From NCBI GenBank assembly GCA_026119855.1, contig JAOWBW010000485.1, forward strand, positions 62,001-126,000: DNA of 64,000 bases. Direction: 5' to 3'. The notes below the pieces were generated by a model. The model saw only the letters and a list, made by a program, of their open reading frames with translations, did not search any database and was not told the origin of the DNA. The stretch's first letter is position 1, and each line of letters opens with the position of its first letter. The translations under genes and the position numbers were made by a program. Of the stretch, positions 58,344 to 64,000 are shown piece after piece. This DNA comes from Campanula takesimana. Lineage: Eukaryota; Streptophyta; Magnoliopsida; Asterales; Campanulaceae.

Positions 58344-58391
58344 ATATTTCCTTTATTTCTTCTCCATTTTCACTTCTATATATATATATAC
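57502..58391 (+). other. Element B spacer between pol and envelope-like ORF, promoter-like
   Basis: GCGCC motifs cluster at 57605-57712. A TATATATAA box at about 58207-58215 is followed by pyrimidine-rich sequence and a (CT)n run (58303-58335). The arrangement resembles a plant core promoter with Y patch and 5' leader, just upstream of ATG 58392. Confidence 0.5.
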
Positions 58392-58433
58392 ATGGGTCCT
58401 AAACGATATACAAAAGCAAATTAAGACGAGATG
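58392..58433 (+). other. Possible first exon of the envelope-like ORF
   Basis: ATG 58392 reads MGPKRYTKAN, then a TAA at 58422-58424, then DEM, and is followed at once by GTATGA, a candidate splice donor at 58434. The next 600 bases are T-rich and intron-like. Confidence 0.35.
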
Positions 58434-59018
58434 GTATGAATTTCTTAACCTTAATCTCTTAATATTGTGCATTATTTTTTTCGTTTTTTCTCTGAGTTCA
58501 CGTATTTTTTCAAAAAACCCGGATGTCACTTTCTTTGATTAATCTTGACTCGGTTCTCCATTTTTGAAATCGTTTGTTAGGTTTTGTTCATTTAGTGATT
58601 TCGAATCTTTATAACTTAACTTTTCAACGATCAATGTTCTATATTTTGCAAATCTGATGTTTTTCCATTTTTGGACTTTTCAAAATTTCGGATCTTTGAA
58701 TCCATTTTCTGGATTTGTTGTTAATTTTTACTTGTTTAGATTTACATTTTTGTGATCCTTGTCTTCTTGCGGTCATTTTGATATATTGTGTGCTTGATTT
58801 GGTGAAGTTTCACGTTTTATGTGTTCTTGGTGTTCTTCGAGCACTCAAGACATATTCTTCGTGTTCTTCGTTATTTTTGCATGACTTGGGTTTCAAAATT
58901 TCCAAAACTTATTTTTTGTAATTTTCCTGTTTTGATCCTTATTGCTTGCATGTTTTTGTTTTGCACGTGTTTGTGCATTCTTGTGTGTTTTATACTAAGT
59001 TTGAATTTTACACATAGT

Positions 59019-59208
59019 TATGCGCCTAAGTCTAATTCTATGCGCCTATTTTGATTATGCGCCTATTGCTCTTATGCGCCTCTATCCTTATGCGCCTTGT
59101 AAATTCTATGCGCCTATTGACTATGCGCCTTTGTTGTTTATAACACTTGCGCCTAACTCATTCTATGCGCCTACCTTTTACTTTGCTCATTTTATGATTC
59201 TATGCGCC
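59019..59208 (+). repeat. TATGCGCC motif array before the envelope-like ORF
   Basis: TATGCGCC occurs at 59019, 59039, 59056, 59073, 59089, 59107, 59122, 59164 and 59201. The first seven are 15-20 bases apart; spacers are not alike. Confidence 0.9.
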
Positions 59209-61509
59209 CGAGTTATATGTTGACCCAATGGGCATCGATGTGATGGCTTATATACGAACTGCTGGGCTTCTTCCTTTATTCACTATGGATCAACCCTACT
59301 ATGCGCCTCTGCTAGTAGATGAGTTCTTTTCCACTGCTGAAATTGTAGAGATTCCAACAGAGACTCCTGGTCATACTCGTTATAGAATCAATGCTACTGT
59401 TCATGATGTTCCACTCAGTGTTTCTTACACTTCTATTAGGAATCTACTTGAGTTTCCCATCACAGGGGAACTGAGTGTGGCAGGGAAATCTATGATTTAC
59501 ACGTCTGCAGCTCAGAATTTGATAGCGCAGACCTTCCTTCGCATTCCTACTTTGCAGAATAATATCAAGGCAGTTGAAATACGAGATGGTGGCGACCTCT
59601 TAGCGCACATCGCACATCTCGTTGGTACTTCCATTGTGTTCAAGACGGGCAATATGAACAGATTCACTGTGGAATAGTGGGAGTACACTGCAGCGATTAT
59701 GGGTCGGTCAAGGATCAACTGGCCTCAAGTGTTGATGAAAACCTTGATGGAACAAGTTGATAAGTATAACAAGAACAAGGATGAGGGCAAGACAAAGTTC
59801 AAGACTCATTGCCGTATCCTCACCAAACTCTTCATGTCAAATTCTACTCTGGCATAGTTCTTAAATGCCAATGCTGATCACAAGTCTGACGATGTGCCTA
59901 TTTTTGGTAAGGCTAACTTGGTTCTCAAGAGGCGCAGGAAGCGCATGGCTAAGCGCGCGCCGCGTGTAAAAGGTGATCAGTTGGTTGATAAAACCATTGA
60001 GTCAGATGAAGAAGTAGATGGGCAGAACCTGATGTTGCACCTCGCGCAGAACAAATTGCGCCCCGTGCAGAAACAAGAACTGCTCCAGGCGCAGAAAAGG
60101 GCAAAGGCAAAGGGATTGCTAAAAGTACAAGCAGACCACCTAAGCGCCCTCGAACTGAAACTGAAGAAGAAAAGGAGCTTAAACGCGCTAAGGAAGCCAG
60201 TAGACTGGAAGTGCAGAAAAAGAGGGATGAAGACTACAGATTGAAACAGGCTGCTGATTTATCCAAGTCTGAAAGGCGCAAAGGCGCAGGGTCTAGCGCT
60301 GATGTACGCACGCCTGCTCCTAATGCGCCTCCTAATGTTTGTGCGCCTCCATCAAAGACTTCTGCTCCTGCTCCAGTTCAGAAACTAACTCCAGAACCAC
60401 TCTCTGCTGAGCTCCAAGCACTCAAAGATAAGCTATCTGATGAACTTTTTGGTGACTTGAGTGATGATCATGTTCAGGGGGAGCCATAACTTGATGACTA
60501 TCTTCCTTCTCCTCGCGCTCCTACTCCATCTCCAGTTAGGTTCTCCTCTTCTACTGCGCCTCAACCTACTCCTGCTCCTCCTCCTCCCACTCCTGACATG
60601 AGTGTGGTTATTTCACTTTTACAGAAACTTTAGCAAGGCCAAGCTTACATTAATTCTCAGATGGAGCTTCATACTTCTATGCTTAGTCAGCAAGTTGATG
60701 AGATTGCTGCTATTAAGGGGGAGATGGTGCGCATAAATGCTAATATCAAGGACAAACATTTTCTTACTCCTCAACAGTGGAATGATGCTATAGATCAAAT
60801 GAATGAGCTATTCAAAGGTACTCTTGCTTCCCTACATGAACGTATAGATGGTGGCATCAAACTCACTGTTGGCCAAGATTTCATTAATGCCATAAGGGAG
60901 GTAGAGTTGAATATAGCAGGTGATATAAGGAAGTTATTTAAGATGGTGGCTGGAGATAGCCAAAAATTATTGAGTGTTGTGGATAAACTCAAAGAAGTTA
61001 AGGATGAACTAGAAATCCTGGGTTTAACAGTATATCGTGCTGATCTTGGCGCAGAACCCAAAGCTCCTGAATCCCATGCGCCTTCAGCTCCTGAATCCCT
61101 TGCGCCTTCTTCCAGCTCTGCTCCTGGAGCGCATGTTGACATTAATTCCATGCTCTCAAAGATTGATGTTTTGAAGGAATTAATAGTCACTCATTTCAAT
61201 GCAACGCATTCCAGTGCAGACAGGCGCACAGATAGAGTTTCTGCTGATATACTCACTGCCCAAGCTGCTGTTGAAGCAAACTTTCAAGCCTTCACTGAAA
61301 ACTTTTCACAACAGCAGTCCATCACTCAGCGCACCATTGATGAGTATCAAAACATCAATGTTGATCATTTGCGCTACATTAGAGATGGTGTCACTGATAC
61401 TCATGGTGTTGTCAACCGAAATCTTCAAATGTCCAAGCAGATTCAGCGCACCGTGAACGAGATAGAAGAAGGATTAAGGGAAGATGATGCGCCTCCTCCT
61501 AACCCTTAG
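59195..61509 (+). pseudogene. Element B envelope-like ORF, disabled
   Basis: The extra ORF of Sirevirus-type copia elements, located after RNase H. Reading is coherent from YAPELYVDPMGIDVMAYIRT onward; ATG 59228 is the first in-frame start. TAG codons at 59675 and 59855, a frameshift near 60030, TAA at 60487 and TAG at 60631 break it. The N-terminal half resembles the globular region of plant retrotransposon extra ORFs. The middle is basic (KRRRKRMAKRAPR), then Ala-Pro rich. The C-terminal part (60661-61509) is predicted coiled coil. No signal peptide or convincing transmembrane segment is seen, so a true envelope role is not shown by the sequence. Confidence 0.75.
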
Positions 61510-62016
61510 TTTCTTGTGATTGTAAGTTATTAGAATCTTTAGTGGATTAAGAAACTTTCTGTTAGTGATTTTGTGCTTAACTGTTTTAGCACCTTTTGTT
61601 TTTTTGTTCCATTGAAAACTTGTAATCACCAACTCCTATATTTCAAGTTTTAATGAGAACAAAACATCACTGTTTATTTCAAACCTTTTTCACTCAAACT
61701 TCTTGTTTGTAGAACAATGAATGTTGTTTAAAATCATATGCATCATATTTGAACAGCTTCATATTTCATGCATTGAGTTTAAACTTTGTTTAAACACATT
61801 TCAAAACTAAAACTCATACATCATTTTGAATGTGTTAAACTATCATTTCTATGTTTCCATTTGTAATGTTTTATCTTTATTGGAATAGATTAGAAATCTA
61901 TATCTTGGACTAGTGTGTGCATTAACCTGAGACACGATTTACCAATTTCATTTATTTGGACATGTTATTATCAAGTATAATGTTTGTCCCTGATATAGTA
62001 GGTAATGGCACCAATC
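61510..62016 (+). other. Element B 3' untranslated region
   Basis: AT-rich, non-coding, between the envelope-like ORF and the polypurine tract. Confidence 0.7.
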
Positions 62017-62030
62017 AAATAGGGGGAGAT
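62017..62030 (+). promoter_or_regulatory. Element B polypurine tract
   Basis: AAATAGGGGGAGAT directly before the 3' LTR. Confidence 0.9.
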
Positions 62031-63419
62031 TGTTGGGTATGCCCACTTATATCTCAGTTTCAATGTAATAGGATTGATTAAATTTGATTGATCCATCACC
62101 TAAGTTTTATTTCATGGACTTTAGACTCACATGTAAGAAGTATTTATACTTCATTTTTTTGGTAGTCCATTGTAATAGAATAGGCTTAGAAATAGGGCAA
62201 GAAGGTCAAGATTGAAGAAAAATCACAAGTTGAAATTGAGCCTCGTGCCCATGCGCACTCTCTTGCGCCATACGCCCCCTTGGCGCGCTCGCATGATCAT
62301 GCGCCCCAGATGGCTCAACACCCCCACGCGCTCCAAAGGCTCAACGCGCCTCATAGTGTTAATTCAACACTCAGTGATTTATTGAAGACAAAGACTTGAA
62401 GAAATTTAAACTACGGCAATAATCCAACGGTTGTTAAATAACACGTATGCACCCGCATCTTAGGACACGTGTCCATAATGGTCATATTTGTGTTATGTGT
62501 CTAACGGCTATAAAGGACACATGCTCCACTCAATGAGCGACGGCACATCCGTCCTTTAACCTTATCCACAAGGGATTTCTAACGGCTAGTTTTTGGGGCT
62601 CTACTATAAATACCCCATAACTTCAAACGTTTTGAAGTTGCTAAGAATCTCAGAATTTCTCTCTCAAGCATTTGTTGAAGATTTGAAGATTGCCTTTGAT
62701 TTTCCAGAATTCTCAAGAACATCTTCATAACTTCATCCTTAGCCTAGATCCTCAAGCAAAAACACTTTAGTTTTCTTGTGCTCTCAATCTCAAAGATCTA
62801 AAGAGCCTTGAATCTAAAATCACACACGCACCGCTTTAAGTTTGATCACTTAGATCTTTCTTTTAGAGATACACCGGTTATTGTCTAGGATTTGTTCTTT
62901 CATAGAATATTAGATCTTGAGTTAGTGTATAAGCTCAAATGATTGTAATTTGTAACACTCACTCATTATATAAGAACTCCATTAGAAATCCAAGACTAAC
63001 CATCTTGGTAGAGGACGTAGATCATTTTCCCGATCGAACCTCTCCAAATAGCGCGTATTAATTTCTTGTCATTTACTTTCAAGTTATTATCTTATCTCAC
63101 TATTTGCTTGTTTAATCATTGTAGATTGATTGATCTGAATTGTGTTGTGTTGGTTATATCATTTGCCGTAGTTCCTTATTTCACCCACTTTGAGCCAAAA
63201 TACTTAGAGTGTGTGTTGCGCCCCTTTTATTCATTTGCGCCTACTTTACATAACTATTCCGCTGTGCATTTCACTCACTCACTTAGGCGCATTTCATTAC
63301 TCTTTTTTGATTAAGTGCGCATTTGCCATTGAATTTTCAAGGGTACGAAAAGAATTTTAAAATAGCTATTCACCCCCCTCTAGCTATTTTCATACCCTTG
63401 TTGCCCTTTGGGACCAACA
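62031..63419 (+). repeat. Element B 3' LTR
   Basis: Starts TGTTGGGTATGCCC and ends GGGACCAACA; 1389 bp. TATAAATA at 62605. GCGC motif cluster at about 62240-62352. Followed by the CATTG duplication. Confidence 0.95.
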
Positions 63420-64000
63420 CATTGCCCTCCAGATAGCAAACTGGAAGGTTAGAAGGATCTTGGTAGTTGGGGGCAGCTCAGTTAATCTCATCACCATTGC
63501 AGCCTTGAAAGAGATGAACATTCCAATGACCGAAGTAGTCAAGAACACCTCAGTACTCGTGGGATTCAGTGGTGAAACAAAGGATACCGCCGGAGAAATC
63601 AGACTTCCAATATATATTGAAGGCGTCAACTCCATAGAATGATTTTGTGTGCTAGACTGTGCAACCAGCTACAATGTAATCCTGGGCAGGCCTTGGATCC
63701 ACTCCATGAAGGCAGTGCCATCCACCTACCATCAGTACGTGAAGTTGACGACACCATGGGGAGTTGTCAAGATTTACAGTGACCAGCAGACAGCGAAGGA
63801 TTGCTACATGACATCTATGAAGGCGACGTCGTCTACATGACAAGCATAGCAATTAAAGAAAAAAGCACGTTAGGTCCTGGAAGCTAGGGAACATGATGTG
63901 AAAGAGATATTCTTGGATCCCTCTAATCCATATTTGAAGGTGCTAGTTGGCCAAGATTTACCAGCAGAGTTTGAAGAAGAATTGATCAATCTTTTAAGAG
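63420..64000 (+). pseudogene. Element H protease region and start of pol
   Basis: Resumes the H frame after element B: ALQIANWKVRRILV, then VGGSSVNLITIAAL where the family has an aspartate before GGSS, so the catalytic Asp is replaced by Val (about 63463). TGA at 63640-63642 is followed in frame by CATSYNVILGRPWIHSMKA, the C-terminal retropepsin block. Stops occur at 63838-63840 and near 63870. The frame then reads EIFLDPSNPYLKVLVGQDL, the usual stretch ahead of RT in these elements, to the window edge. Confidence 0.9.

Larger units (their letters stand above)
9655..63419 (+). mobile_element. Element B: Sirevirus-like Ty1/copia retrotransposon with envelope-like ORF
   Basis: LTRs of 1406 and 1389 bp bound gag, protease, integrase, RT/RNase H in copia order, followed by a long spacer and an envelope-like ORF. 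Its domains (WILDSGCSRHMTGD protease, YVDDIIF reverse transcriptase) and the extra ORF before the 3' LTR fit the SIRE/Maximus lineage (Sirevirus). Elements C (in gag) and G (in integrase) split it; without them it is about 13.2 kb. The heptamer TGCGCC/ATGCGCC recurs in its LTRs, coding linkers, spacer and envelope-like ORF. Confidence 0.95.
7066..64000 (+). mobile_element. Element H: Ty3/gypsy Tat-like retrotransposon hosting the whole nest
   Basis: A gypsy gag (7653-9654) is cut at 9654 and its protease region resumes at 63420. Removing the 9655-63419 insert plus one CATTG copy restores a continuous reading frame across the junction. The gag zinc finger WCSYHEDFGHLTEDC and the GGSS-type protease box resemble Tat-lineage elements; lineage is inferred. 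The element runs off the right edge before RT. The left border (TGTTATGGG at 7066) is a guess from the TG...CA rule. Confidence 0.85.

Noticed and set aside
58715..59054. Hydrophobic ORFs as membrane proteins
   Set aside because: T-rich, intron-like sequence naturally gives Phe/Leu-rich frames; no conserved feature.
59020..59223. Plus-strand ORF with YAP repeats as a coding gene
   Set aside because: The peptide repeats simply reflect the TATGCGCC motif. The frame differs from the envelope-like ORF and ends before it.

Overview
This window looks like a retrotransposon-filled stretch of a plant nuclear genome, most likely a eudicot. The sequence is AT-rich, carries Stowaway-type MITEs, a MULE and a tRNA-derived SINE, and has many LTR elements whose primer sites match plant initiator tRNA-Met. 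I found no intact host gene. Every sizeable protein signal is gag, protease, integrase, reverse transcriptase, RNase H or an envelope-like ORF, and nearly all are broken by stops or frameshifts. Region 1-3214 is the 5' part of a minus-strand Ty1/copia element (A). Region 3215-7065 is an intergenic MITE field, including a 1.14-kb MULE-like element inserted in a Stowaway MITE and a 107-bp foldback element. From about 7066 to the right edge there is one Ty3/gypsy Tat-like element (H), split by a nest of insertions whose boundaries are fixed by matching 5-bp target duplications. H (gag-protease split at 9654/63420) contains B (9655-63419, Sirevirus-like Ty1/copia with envelope-like ORF, TSD CATTG). 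B contains C in gag (11261-43136, decayed Ty1/copia, TSD TCATG) and G in integrase (46325-55013, minus-strand gag-only chromovirus-like element, TSD ACAAC). C contains D (16505-40351, minus-strand Ty1/copia, TSD TCAAG). D contains a SINE (18528-18725) and E (19362-36574, minus-strand gypsy element with only a gag remnant, TSD GTCAC). The 5' LTR of E contains F (27629-36107, nearly complete Ty1/copia, TSD GGCCC). The nest is therefore six LTR elements deep: H>B>C>D>E>F. Removing the inserts gives plausible sizes: B about 13.2 kb, C about 8.0 kb, D about 6.6 kb, E about 8.7 kb, F 8.5 kb and G 8.7 kb. The most unusual signals are non-coding. First, several unrelated families carry family-specific GC-rich motifs in phased arrays upstream of the LTR TATA box. 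In C and F the same motif recurs in the 5' leader. C and F have homologous LTRs and leaders, yet their motifs are completely different at the equivalent sites. Second, the C and F leaders each contain two hairpins with a conserved loop and stems that change in a compensatory way, which suggests a structured RNA. Third, the predicted primer-binding region of D is complementary to its own LTR rather than to tRNA-Met, raising the possibility of self-priming. Divergence between LTR pairs looks low by eye (a few percent at most, not counted), so the nest may have built up quickly.
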